From: Candidatus Saccharimonadota bacterium
GTDB taxonomy: Bacteria; Patescibacteriota; Saccharimonadia; Saccharimonadales; Saccharimonadaceae
Direction: 5' to 3'
DNA length: 10,773 bases
Assembly: GCA_009777365.1 (NCBI GenBank)
Contig: WRLZ01000020.1
Location: forward strand, 1 to 10,773
The notes below the pieces were generated by a model. That model had not been told where the DNA came from, did no database searches, and saw nothing but the letters and a program-made list of their open reading frames with translations. Shown here piece after piece: positions 1 through 6,448 of this stretch (position 1 is its first letter; every line of letters begins with the position of its first letter). The position numbers and the translations under genes were made by a program.

Positions 1-58
1 ACCACCCCAAAACGTCCTCCACCCCCAAGCGACTCTTTATCTCCTCCCTGGCATCCAT
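1..58 (-). CDS. dnaG: DNA primase, N-terminal codons only (partial)
   Basis: Only the first 19 codons are inside the window; the gene runs off the left edge. The residues read MDAREEIKSRLGVEDVLGW, which resembles the start of bacterial DnaG primases, where a short acidic helix and a V/I-E/D-x-V stretch precede the zinc-binding domain. DnaG makes the RNA primers for lagging-strand replication. The start is supported by a promoter whose -10 box TAGAAT ends 6 nt before the ATG, predicting a leaderless message, as at several other genes here. The zinc-binding and TOPRIM motifs that would prove the call lie outside the window, so the identity rests on a short match from memory. Another gene with a similar helical start is possible. 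Confidence 0.55.
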   Translation of the reverse strand, partial: MDAREEIKSRLGVEDVLGW

Positions 59-64
59 ATTTTT

Positions 65-93
65 ATTCTACCACATTTCCCCCCAAAGAGCAA
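65..93 (-). promoter_or_regulatory. dnaG promoter, leaderless layout
   Basis: On the minus strand: -35 TTGCTC (93-88), 17-nt spacer, extended -10 TGG-TAGAAT (73-65), then 6 nt to the ATG at 58. Transcription should start at or next to the A of the ATG. The -10 box overlaps the TAG stop of the upstream orphan fragment, so that fragment's end forms part of this promoter. Confidence 0.6.
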
Positions 94-265
94 AACCCTC
101 CCCACGAAAACCGCGATGTGCATTAGCATCGCCATTGCTGCCAAGGATGGTATCGACTCCGGCTGTAGTGGTATTGGCTGAACTGCCGCCATGGAGAAAC
201 CAAGGATAGCCAGAATGGAACGAACCGACGAACGCCCCCGACCACCCAGAGGATTCGTAAGTGGT
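68..265 (-). pseudogene. Orphan C-terminal fragment of a C-type-lectin/FGE-like domain (copy A)
   Basis: An open frame of 65 codons with no usable start begins right after a TAA and ends at TAG (70-68). It reads ...SGWSGAFVGS..., then WFLHGG, then NGDANAHRGFRGEG. The spacing of W-x-L-x-G-G and a terminal N-x(n)-GFR is the usual end of formylglycine-generating-enzyme/C-type-lectin-fold proteins, which CPR surface proteins and targets of diversity-generating retroelements often carry. The rest of such a protein is absent. A related fragment lies on the other strand at 845-1090. The two share 16 identical bases at one end and 15 at the other, around a divergent centre. I read it as the broken tail of a surface-protein gene, or a recombination cassette. 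The tRNA directly upstream rules out a normal 5' part. Homology is inferred by eye. Confidence 0.5.
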
Positions 266-292
266 TTATCTTAGATTTAGTATTATAATGTC

Positions 293-368
293 TGGTGGGG
301 GCGGCTGGACTTGAACCAGCGACCAATCGGTTATGAGCCGACTGCTCTAACCACTGAGCTACGCCCCC
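293..368 (-). tRNA. tRNA with anticodon CAU (tRNA-Ile2 or elongator tRNA-Met)
   Basis: The 76-nt minus-strand sequence folds as a complete cloverleaf. The acceptor stem GGGGGCG (368-362) pairs perfectly with CGCCCCC (303-297), followed by discriminator A and an encoded CCA (295-293). The D arm is AGCTCAGTGGTTAGAGCA. The anticodon stem is TCGG/CCGA around CTCATAA, giving CAU. The T arm is GCTGG-TTCAAGT-CCAGC. The stretch from the variable loop through the T arm is very close to the E. coli lysidine tRNA-Ile2 as I remember it, so a TilS-modified isoleucine tRNA is the better guess. An elongator methionine tRNA cannot be excluded by eye. The initiator tRNA is unlikely because the 1-72 pair is a full G-C match. 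Confidence 0.95.
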
Positions 369-376
369 ATGCCATA

Positions 377-406
377 TTGCCATTATACCAGATTCTATGC
401 TAAAAT
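377..406 (+). promoter_or_regulatory. Promoter of the FtsB/DivIC-family gene, leaderless layout
   Basis: -35 TTGCCA (377-382), 18-nt spacer, extended -10 TGC-TAAAAT (398-406), then 6 nt to the ATG at 413. Its -35 shares a base with the tRNA -10 box, and its -10 overlaps the tRNA -35, so the two divergent promoters occupy the same DNA. Confidence 0.55.
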
Positions 407-410
407 GGAA
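382..410 (-). promoter_or_regulatory. tRNA promoter
   Basis: On the minus strand: extended -10 TGG-TATAAT (390-382), 17-nt spacer and a weak -35 TTCCAT (410-405). Transcription would start near 375, about 7 nt before the mature tRNA 5' end at 368. It overlaps the plus-strand promoter of the septum gene. Confidence 0.6.
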
Positions 411-412
411 GT

Positions 413-823
413 ATGGAAATCCCAAAAAAGGCTAAGAAGCTACTAAGTACAGGAAATATTGCCATAGGGATTTTGGTTATTGCCGGAGTTTTCTGCATTA
501 TAGCCTCGATTGAAGCAATGCAAAGGAATTATGATCTGCGTAGTAAGGTAGCAGACGAAACGCGCCGTAGGCATCAGCTAGAGTTAGAGATTGCTGAGCT
601 TGAGTATCAAAGGGTTTGGCGCGCCAGCGAAGAGTTCCAAGAATTATCTCTGAAAAGACGTTTCAACTTAGCCAATGAGGGCGAGATTATCCTTGAGCTC
701 CCTGCGCCTGCCGATTGGGTAGTCCAGCGCGCCGAAGAAGCTTCAAGAGCCTCTGCGGAAGAGTTGGAGACCGAGGAGTTGCCCAACTGGCGGGTATGGG
801 TCAAGTTTCTATTCGGCTCTTAA
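413..823 (+). CDS. Septum formation initiator (FtsB/DivIC family) protein
   Basis: A 136-residue bitopic membrane protein. After a basic N-terminus (KKAKK) there is one transmembrane helix at about residues 15-33, then a heptad-rich coiled coil at about 38-68 (residues such as RRRHQLELEIAELEYQ). Next come the family-like stretch RRFNLANEGEIILELP (about 82-97) and a charged linker, ending in a Trp-rich tail (NWRVWVKFLFG). This is the standard FtsB/DivIC plan, whose members join FtsL and FtsQ/DivIB at the division septum. The gene is the only convincing plus-strand gene here and diverges from the tRNA. The start fits the promoter 6 nt upstream. No clear terminator follows. FtsB, DivIC and FtsL-like proteins cannot be separated reliably by sequence at this length, so no symbol is given. 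Confidence 0.82.
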   Translation: MEIPKKAKKLLSTGNIAIGILVIAGVFCIIASIEAMQRNYDLRSKVADETRRRHQLELEIAELEYQRVWRASEEFQELSLKRRFNLANEGEIILELPAPADWVVQRAEEASRASAEELETEELPNWRVWVKFLFGS

Positions 824-844
824 ATCAACTCTCCTACAATATAA

Positions 845-1090
845 ATCTTCGCTTTCTCTGGGTGGTCGGGGAGCTATACTCGCTCTTCCACTCATACTAG
901 CCCATGGCAACTACGTGGCGGACGCGCAGGAAATACTGAGAGCGTAAATACCCTAGGCCCGAATGCGGGTTCTGGCGCTAACAATAACGGTTTTCGTGGG
1001 GAACGGATGGTCAAAACCCCCGCCCCGGCGTTTATCAAAATTACGTCACAGTTTGTATTTTCAAAACTTCCAAAAAATACAGACTTTTGA
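845..1090 (+). pseudogene. Orphan C-terminal fragment of a C-type-lectin/FGE-like domain (copy B)
   Basis: An 81-codon open frame, just after a TAA and lacking a start codon, reads SGWSGSYTRS..., then WQLRGGRAGN, then GSGANNNGFRGERM. It matches copy A (68-265, opposite strand) in layout: SGWSG, W-x-L-x-GG and GFRGE in the same order, with the unit two codons shorter. The 16 bases at 856-871 and the 15 bases at 988-1002 are identical to copy A; the sequence between has diverged at all codon positions. Past GFRGERM the frame runs into a piece of Fic-gene sequence (1010-1046) read antisense, then stops. No upstream gene body exists, because the septum gene ends at 823. It is best read as a broken gene tail or inserted cassette. 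Confidence 0.5.
1010..1046. repeat. 37-bp partial duplicate of the Fic gene (matches 1270-1306)
   Basis: Bases 1010-1046 match 1270-1306 inside the Fic gene at 35 of 37 positions, in the same orientation and offset by exactly 260 bp. The source encodes Fic residues about 170-182 (core AILIKAGAGVLT). On the minus strand the copy still reads VILINAGAGVLT in frame, but the flanking sequence is not Fic-like, so the match is a local fragment and not a second gene. It is too long and exact for chance. Confidence 0.85.
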
Positions 1091-1092
1091 AA
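1055..1092. terminator. Possible stem-loop between convergent genes
   Basis: Two alternative stems can form: TTTCAAAA (1059-1066) with TTTTGAAA (1085-1092), or GTATTTT (1055-1061) with AAAATAC (1074-1080). Both are A/T-only or nearly so, and neither has a clean U-tract. It sits between the convergent septum and Fic genes, where a terminator is expected, but the support is weak. Confidence 0.2.
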
Positions 1093-1148
1093 GTAAGACC
1101 AATGCCGCACTTCTGGCCCCCCATAAGTCTGCCTCATAGTTTAGCTGT

Positions 1149-1814
1149 CTATCCAGCCAATCCCTTAATACACTTATCGTACAAGAAGCGTTCCAGCTCA
1201 TCTCCGTTCCCGTGGTTGTAATAATTAGAAAGAGATTGATTAAACTCCCCTAAGTTTTTCTCTTCTATAGTCAAAACCCCCGCCCCGGCTTTTATCAAAA
1301 TTGCGTTGGCAGTAATAATAGCCGTCCGCTTATTCCCATCCCAGAAAAGCTGATTATACATAATAAACAACATTGTCTTTATGGATCTGTCTGTAGCTGA
1401 AATACCTAGCTTATCAATATTGGCTATTCCAGCAATGATCTCGCTCCTCACGGGCGGTTTCAGTTTGTGATTTGTTCCGCTTATGCCAATTTCTCCAGAT
1501 CGCAACTTGCCCCACTCCAACGACTCATTTCTTGAAACATTTTCGTTAATTTTTTCTATAAACTCCAGGTCAATCTCGTTGTCAATATTATTGATTACAA
1601 ACCGCCACGCGTCACGCAAATTCAGAATCACCTTAATATCATCAAGTGATGCCGTAGGAACGTTTACACCATCTATGATAGTCTCAGTCTCGGGGAAAGT
1701 CGTATTAACACCTTCAATTTTTGCAGTATTATAAATATTGCCCACCAAAACCTTTTTGGCTAAGAATAAACTCTCTTCAGTAGTATATCTGAATTTGTCA
1801 GGCATTTGTTCCAT
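1149..1814 (-). CDS. Fic/DOC-family protein with Gln in place of the motif His
   Basis: A 221-residue Fic-domain protein. Fic enzymes usually transfer AMP or another phosphate-containing group to target proteins. Three hallmarks are visible: an N-terminal inhibitory-helix motif of type (S/T)xxxE(G/N), here TAKIEG at residues 30-35; a flap-like stretch GKLRSGEIGISGT (about 102-114); and the Fic loop QLFWDGNKR at 155-163. In the consensus HxFx(D/E)GNxR the first residue is the catalytic His; here the codon is CAG, Gln. The phosphate-binding DGNKR part is intact, so nucleotide may still bind, but classical AMPylation is doubtful. The gene starts 3 nt after the stop of the giant surface-protein gene, with GAGG 9 nt before the ATG, so the two are probably co-transcribed and translationally coupled. 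An in-frame ATG three codons later is an alternative start. A 37-bp piece of the gene is repeated downstream at 1010-1046. Confidence 0.88.
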   Translation of the reverse strand: MEQMPDKFRYTTEESLFLAKKVLVGNIYNTAKIEGVNTTFPETETIIDGVNVPTASLDDIKVILNLRDAWRFVINNIDNEIDLEFIEKINENVSRNESLEWGKLRSGEIGISGTNHKLKPPVRSEIIAGIANIDKLGISATDRSIKTMLFIMYNQLFWDGNKRTAIITANAILIKAGAGVLTIEEKNLGEFNQSLSNYYNHGNGDELERFLYDKCIKGLAG

Positions 1815-1817
1815 ATT

Positions 1818-4800
1818 CTAGAACCTCGGCGCAACCTCACGAACATACGTTGTTCGAGCCTGGCCGCCCCTGAGCGCCTGTTGGAACGCCCACAGGAACG
1901 CATCACCTCGTAGGTTGAATACCTCAGCTGGATCCCCAGAAGCATCATCTGCCGTATTGTATGGATACACTGTTTTCCCAGTTCCATGACAAGAGTTTAT
2001 ACCCTCCGCACAGCCGTTATTCCTCAGCCTATTATTCACTCCCGATCCACCCGTTCGATTAAGTTGTATTCGTCCTGCCGACACTGGGCCATTAAATACT
2101 AGTTTGTTGTTGCATTGGTTTATTCCTAGCCCTATCCTCCATGCATCACAAGTGTTTATTGTTCCGCGCACAATCAGCCACGCATCAATTCTTGTAACAT
2201 TCGATGCAACAACTAAATCTCCATGTACGATTATGACAGCTTGAGGCAGGTCGTCAAGGCTAGTATAAGACCCTTCTTCATAGGTAATGTCGCCACGTAT
2301 AACCGCACTGCCTGTCACCCAAACCGCTGTTTCTCCCCTGCCGATATGTGCGCCACTAGATAGGTCTCTGCGATATTCACATCCATTTAACAGTCCCGTA
2401 TTTCCATCTGTGCAGTCACTTTGACTACCGCCTATTCTTGTCTCAAGCGTAGCTAGAACTGCCTTGCGATACCCCCCTAGATTTCCACCCTCATTGCCAA
2501 TCGTCTGCCTGCTCCATTCCATTACCTCAGGTCGTGAGCCACTTGACGTACCACAATCTGTACCAAGTACTAAGCAGAGTCCATAGCTTCCGAATGCCGC
2601 ACCGCTTGCCATGCCAGTCAACCCTGCGCCAGCGGCAGAAGTCTTAACACTTCCAGCCGCCACAATCTCGAACTCGCTCCATGATCCGTAGATTCGACGT
2701 TGCATATCTTGCAACATCGCCAACGCATTACCAGCCGAACCAAATGATTTAATGGTTTGTGAAGTTGATACGTCTCCAGGGATATTCGTTCCGGCTCCCA
2801 TAATTTGTACTTTTGGCTTCTTGCCAACCGTTACACATTTTGGCTCACCGTACCTCCATCTTGCCTCCCCCTCATTAAACTCCATAGCTGTTCGGTTCTT
2901 TTCCTCTGTATCCTGAATGTTATCATGAACACCCAAGCTACTTGCCGGATAGACTCCTGTTGCGTAACATATCTGTGTTCCCGGCGGAACGTCATCTGCA
3001 AAGTAATTGTCGCGAAGAACCTGTTTTCTCTCCCCCCTTAGATTGCCACCCTGATTGAATATTTCTCCCGAACCACTGGCAATATCAACACAGGCTATAT
3101 TGGCTCCGTTATATGTATATGTTAATGCACTTCCCCTATAATATTGGCACATATTTGCAGCAGTTCCGGGAGCATCGCCCCCTGTTGCGCTAAAGCCTGC
3201 TCCGTTCACCGAGCCTCCCGGAGCAATAAGGAATTTGACGAGCCGCCATTGCGTAGGATGGGTTATTGTTGCATAGTCCTCGACACTCACAATAGGGTTT
3301 TCTCGTGGTCTAACATCAATATCCACAGTAACACCAATCGAAATTCCGCTATCCAGTTCCCCGGATATGTCAAGCGTTGTGATAGATTCTGTAATATGGT
3401 TATAAGGAACCTTAACTACAGCATATGATGCTCCGCCACCTCCAACTTCAACATCTGTCGAACCGAAGAATGTTGCCGCGTTTGCCGGACACGAGCCGCA
3501 ACCGCTAACACAGGCAGGACCCGTCCATCTAGCTTCAAAAGACTTTTCGCAAGCCCATGTTGTGGCCGCTGTCATCTCTTGTCTCCATGTCGTGCCAACA
3601 TCTGTTCCCGCTAGAGTTCGTACAACTGTACGCCCACCAGCCGTTGTAGTTCCGCCGTTAGGAGACCAAAGCACAAACCTATTCCCAACATTTACGCCAG
3701 TACAATCTGCCGGTACTCCAGCTAATTGGTTTGCGGTATAAAGCGAATTTCTATTGAAAGGATCAATCCGGCATGCGCCCTCTAGGTCTCGGGCTCTTAC
3801 TGCAGGACTTGCGGATACTATATTCCACCAACCTGATTTATCATTTATGTGCTGGAACTCAATCCTGTCGTTTGGTTTTGCCCAAACTGGATTTGATTCA
3901 GGCGTGAAATTACATGAACCGTTATTACAGTCTCCATTGTTTATCCATTCGAGAGTTTTTGTAAGTTGCGTCCACTCGGGATTTTGGAAAGCATTACAAG
4001 TATTACAGCACCCACCGCCAAACGGCCAACATCCACCCGGAGCACTCGTCTGGCATGTAGCTTGCGTACAAGTCGCTTTTACAAAACTTGCAACTTTTTC
4101 ATATGTGAAGCCTGATGAACGCCATTGATTAGCTTGCGCGGCGGTGACAGTCGTGTTTCTTGCTCTTGTAATAAACTCTCCAACGCTACCACATTCTCCG
4201 GCACTGCCCGGACAAGCACCGGGATTAGGGGTTGGTGTCCCCTCATGACATGGTCCTCCGGGTTGTTCTTTAATTGCAGTTGATGCGCCTGCCCTTTGGT
4301 CTGCATCTGCTTGAGATACTGTACTCTCAAACCTTATGTTCTCACAATCATAAGCCTCATATGGTTCCTCTTCCCATATCTCAGCGCATACCTCATTATT
4401 AGGCGTTGTTCTGCCTACGCCGTTTCGGTTACTGCTACTTATCCCTTGCCATAATAGAGCTTGACATACTATATCCCCATCCTTTAGCTTGTTTGTATCG
4501 ACTGCTGAAATAGTAGTTGCAGCTTTGTCCTGCCAAGATGTAAACTGCCCCGGTGCAAGATTTTCGTCCCACGGTCCCTTTGCCGGGCCTATCCATCCTC
4601 CTATTACCGCAGGCCCCGCCTGATCTACCCACCATTTGAACTCCGCAGACAGAGTGCTTGTACTTCTGTTTTGAACATAATGCCTAAAATCAATTGTATC
4701 ACCTTTTTGGACACGTAATGGATTGCTTCGTCCGCAGTTACTGCACCAATTCCCTCCATTTTTGCCAACTTGAGAAAACCCATCGACCACCCACGCACCA

Positions 4801-6335
4801 GTAGTTTTAAGAATTTCTGTACCAGACCAGAACTTTATAACATTATCACCCTCACTCATTCTTACGTTACCGAAGAAAGACATGGGTTTACCAGAAACGC
4901 TCGTACTACCATCACTAAAAGAATATCCAGCTGGCAAAGTGGCACTTATACTGCGAGCGCGATTACAGTTAACCAATATCGTTACCTTACCATTAGCATC
5001 ACTCGTCCCAGAGCTTACCAACCGCCCACCGCCACAAGTACCGCCTTGATCTTGGTCATTTGTTACCTGAACACCGGGAACACCGGCTCCAGCTTCATCT
5101 CTAAAGGTTATCTCAAATTCAGCCAAGTGGTTACAGCCGGAAACATTAGCATATACTTCCGGCGTTAGGAAATCGGCTATACTACTTGATCTAGCAAGCG
5201 TATATTCAGAGCTTATCTCATTTCCTCTAGCAAAACGCCGCTTTTTAGCCATCTGTACTAAGAAATCAGTCCAATCGGTAAACTCATGTTCGCTCACCGC
5301 TTCCAATCGAAGAATGATGAACTCTTGCGTCATGGACGTTAGTACATCGGTATATGTGCCTACATCGGTCAAATTATCCGCAACTTCATTGAGGCTAACC
5401 AATTCACCCGGATTTGCAGCATGGTTCATTTCCACATCATTAAAGAAGCCGCTTCTTGGCCTATATTCAAACATACGAGCCACCAACATTGGCTGAGTAC
5501 CATAAGCCGGGACCATCCCTTCATCATCAATCTCCGGCACTCTTTGGTCATAAACCCTATCCCAATCAGCGCGTGCCGCAATCTCTTTGTTGGACAGACC
5601 TTGTTCAAATAGGGGAAGTATCTCGTTTTTTAATCTAGCACGTGCGGTATCGTATGCTACCTGAAGCTCGTCTGCCGGCAAGTTTCTAAAATACAACGCT
5701 TCAAAGTAAATCGTCATGGCAAATATTTCTCTGGTCGTGAGCAAGCAATTCGACAGCATATTTCTATAAGCCACGTTTTCAGCCCTTACGCGGCGAAAAT
5801 TACTGTTTACGGATTCACCCAGTCTTGCATCCAAAACTTGACCTGCCGTAGCGCCTTCCCCGCTAATTGGTATAGAGTTCAGCCTAGCCACATCATTGTC
5901 GGAAACTTGAATATTACATTGTTCGGGCGAAGCGTAATACTTCAATGCTATAAAATAAGTTAAGTCATCAAGAGCGGTCTGATCTAAGTCATCACCGAAA
6001 CTAGCGCCAGGGTTTTCTGCAACGTGCTCCCTCATACCCTCTCGGTATTTTGCTAGATCGCTTTGGGTAAAAGAAAATTCACCCATTTCAAGGATGACCC
6101 TATCTCTGCTCATCAAATTGGTAACAATTAGTAGTATGATAACTCCTATTGCCGCTATTATAATCGCCCCAATAGCTATACGAAGACTTGATTTTGCTGC
6201 GTCTTTGCGTTTTCCCGCCGCCTGTTTTTGCCTCTCCTGTTCCGCTAATTGCTCCGGTGTGGGCTCTATATTTTGGTTCTCAAACTGGAATCGCCCTGCC
6301 CCAGCTGATTGAAAAACCTTGCCTTGTTCTTGCAT
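1818..6335 (-). CDS. Giant membrane-anchored, Cys-rich surface protein with SurA-like N-region and beta-rich C-region
   Basis: About 1505 residues; the numbering here starts at the upstream ATG at 6356. A Gln/Lys-rich cytoplasmic segment precedes one transmembrane helix (about 58-82), so nearly all of the protein should be outside. Residues about 88-400 are helical and resemble the SurA/PrsA chaperone N-region. Residues 410-515 look like a carboxypeptidase-regulatory or Ig-like beta domain. Two related Cys-containing beta modules follow (about 520-660 and 795-935), each with NP-x-x-V-x-x-(G/N)-D-x-I-x-F-x-H, separated by a Pro/Gly/Cys-rich linker. Residues about 1340-1475 have the short-turn valine/glycine pattern of a beta-helix, and the tail is TTYVREVAPRF, a type of ending I recall from CPR surface proteins. 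The many CxxC and CC pairs suggest disulfides. ATG 6335 is preferred because TATACT lies 9 nt upstream; starting at 6356 would add seven residues. The Fic gene follows 3 nt downstream. Function is unknown; adhesion or host contact is inference. Confidence 0.8.
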   Translation of the reverse strand: MQEQGKVFQSAGAGRFQFENQNIEPTPEQLAEQERQKQAAGKRKDAAKSSLRIAIGAIIIAAIGVIILLIVTNLMSRDRVILEMGEFSFTQSDLAKYREGMREHVAENPGASFGDDLDQTALDDLTYFIALKYYASPEQCNIQVSDNDVARLNSIPISGEGATAGQVLDARLGESVNSNFRRVRAENVAYRNMLSNCLLTTREIFAMTIYFEALYFRNLPADELQVAYDTARARLKNEILPLFEQGLSNKEIAARADWDRVYDQRVPEIDDEGMVPAYGTQPMLVARMFEYRPRSGFFNDVEMNHAANPGELVSLNEVADNLTDVGTYTDVLTSMTQEFIILRLEAVSEHEFTDWTDFLVQMAKKRRFARGNEISSEYTLARSSSIADFLTPEVYANVSGCNHLAEFEITFRDEAGAGVPGVQVTNDQDQGGTCGGGRLVSSGTSDANGKVTILVNCNRARSISATLPAGYSFSDGSTSVSGKPMSFFGNVRMSEGDNVIKFWSGTEILKTTGAWVVDGFSQVGKNGGNWCSNCGRSNPLRVQKGDTIDFRHYVQNRSTSTLSAEFKWWVDQAGPAVIGGWIGPAKGPWDENLAPGQFTSWQDKAATTISAVDTNKLKDGDIVCQALLWQGISSSNRNGVGRTTPNNEVCAEIWEEEPYEAYDCENIRFESTVSQADADQRAGASTAIKEQPGGPCHEGTPTPNPGACPGSAGECGSVGEFITRARNTTVTAAQANQWRSSGFTYEKVASFVKATCTQATCQTSAPGGCWPFGGGCCNTCNAFQNPEWTQLTKTLEWINNGDCNNGSCNFTPESNPVWAKPNDRIEFQHINDKSGWWNIVSASPAVRARDLEGACRIDPFNRNSLYTANQLAGVPADCTGVNVGNRFVLWSPNGGTTTAGGRTVVRTLAGTDVGTTWRQEMTAATTWACEKSFEARWTGPACVSGCGSCPANAATFFGSTDVEVGGGGASYAVVKVPYNHITESITTLDISGELDSGISIGVTVDIDVRPRENPIVSVEDYATITHPTQWRLVKFLIAPGGSVNGAGFSATGGDAPGTAANMCQYYRGSALTYTYNGANIACVDIASGSGEIFNQGGNLRGERKQVLRDNYFADDVPPGTQICYATGVYPASSLGVHDNIQDTEEKNRTAMEFNEGEARWRYGEPKCVTVGKKPKVQIMGAGTNIPGDVSTSQTIKSFGSAGNALAMLQDMQRRIYGSWSEFEIVAAGSVKTSAAGAGLTGMASGAAFGSYGLCLVLGTDCGTSSGSRPEVMEWSRQTIGNEGGNLGGYRKAVLATLETRIGGSQSDCTDGNTGLLNGCEYRRDLSSGAHIGRGETAVWVTGSAVIRGDITYEEGSYTSLDDLPQAVIIVHGDLVVASNVTRIDAWLIVRGTINTCDAWRIGLGINQCNNKLVFNGPVSAGRIQLNRTGGSGVNNRLRNNGCAEGINSCHGTGKTVYPYNTADDASGDPAEVFNLRGDAFLWAFQQALRGGQARTTYVREVAPRF

Positions 6336-6344
6336 ATTACATTT

Positions 6345-6373
6345 AGTATATGTCATATTGTTCCATAATGCAA
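6345..6373 (-). promoter_or_regulatory. Promoter of the giant surface-protein gene
   Basis: On the minus strand: -35 TTGCAT (6373-6368), exactly 17 nt, then -10 TATACT (6350-6345), followed by 9 nt to the ATG at 6335. The upstream ATG at 6356 lies between the two boxes and would not be transcribed from here, which argues for the shorter protein. The promoter follows directly after the CAP-gene terminator, so the giant gene and the Fic gene form their own unit. Confidence 0.6.
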
Positions 6374-6384
6374 GAATTTACGAA

Positions 6385-6424
6385 ACGAAAAATATAATAG
6401 AACCCTGTCGTGGCAGGGTTCTAT
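6385..6424 (-). terminator. Rho-independent terminator of the CAP-domain gene
   Basis: On the minus strand an 11-bp perfect stem (ATAGAACCCTG with CAGGGTTCTAT, 6424-6397) around a 6-nt loop is followed by TATATTTTT. It lies 25 bp past the stop of the CAP-domain gene. The plus-strand side lacks a T-run, so it is oriented for minus-strand transcription. Confidence 0.88.
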
Positions 6425-6448
6425 GTTTGTAAAAAGTTTTATCAGTAA

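Noticed and set aside
282..289. TATAAT-like boxes on both strands downstream of the tRNA
   Set aside because: They lie in an A/T-rich stretch without -35 partners or a gene at the right distance; probably chance.
293..368. tRNA gene as an integration (att) site
   Set aside because: I found no second copy of the tRNA 3' end and no integrase gene in the window, so integration at the tRNA is not supported.
68..1090. A complete diversity-generating retroelement
   Set aside because: No reverse transcriptase frame and no template repeat are in the window, and the differences between the two lectin-tail units are not confined to adenine positions.
892..1137. Minus-strand 81-codon frame as a gene
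   Set aside because: Apart from the 37-bp Fic duplicate it has no protein-like features, no ribosome site or promoter, and it opposes copy B; treated as a by-product of the duplication.
1818..6356. Recoded UGA (Gly or Trp) as in some CPR lineages
   Set aside because: All long genes read through cleanly under the standard bacterial code with no internal UGA and with normal TGG tryptophan codons.
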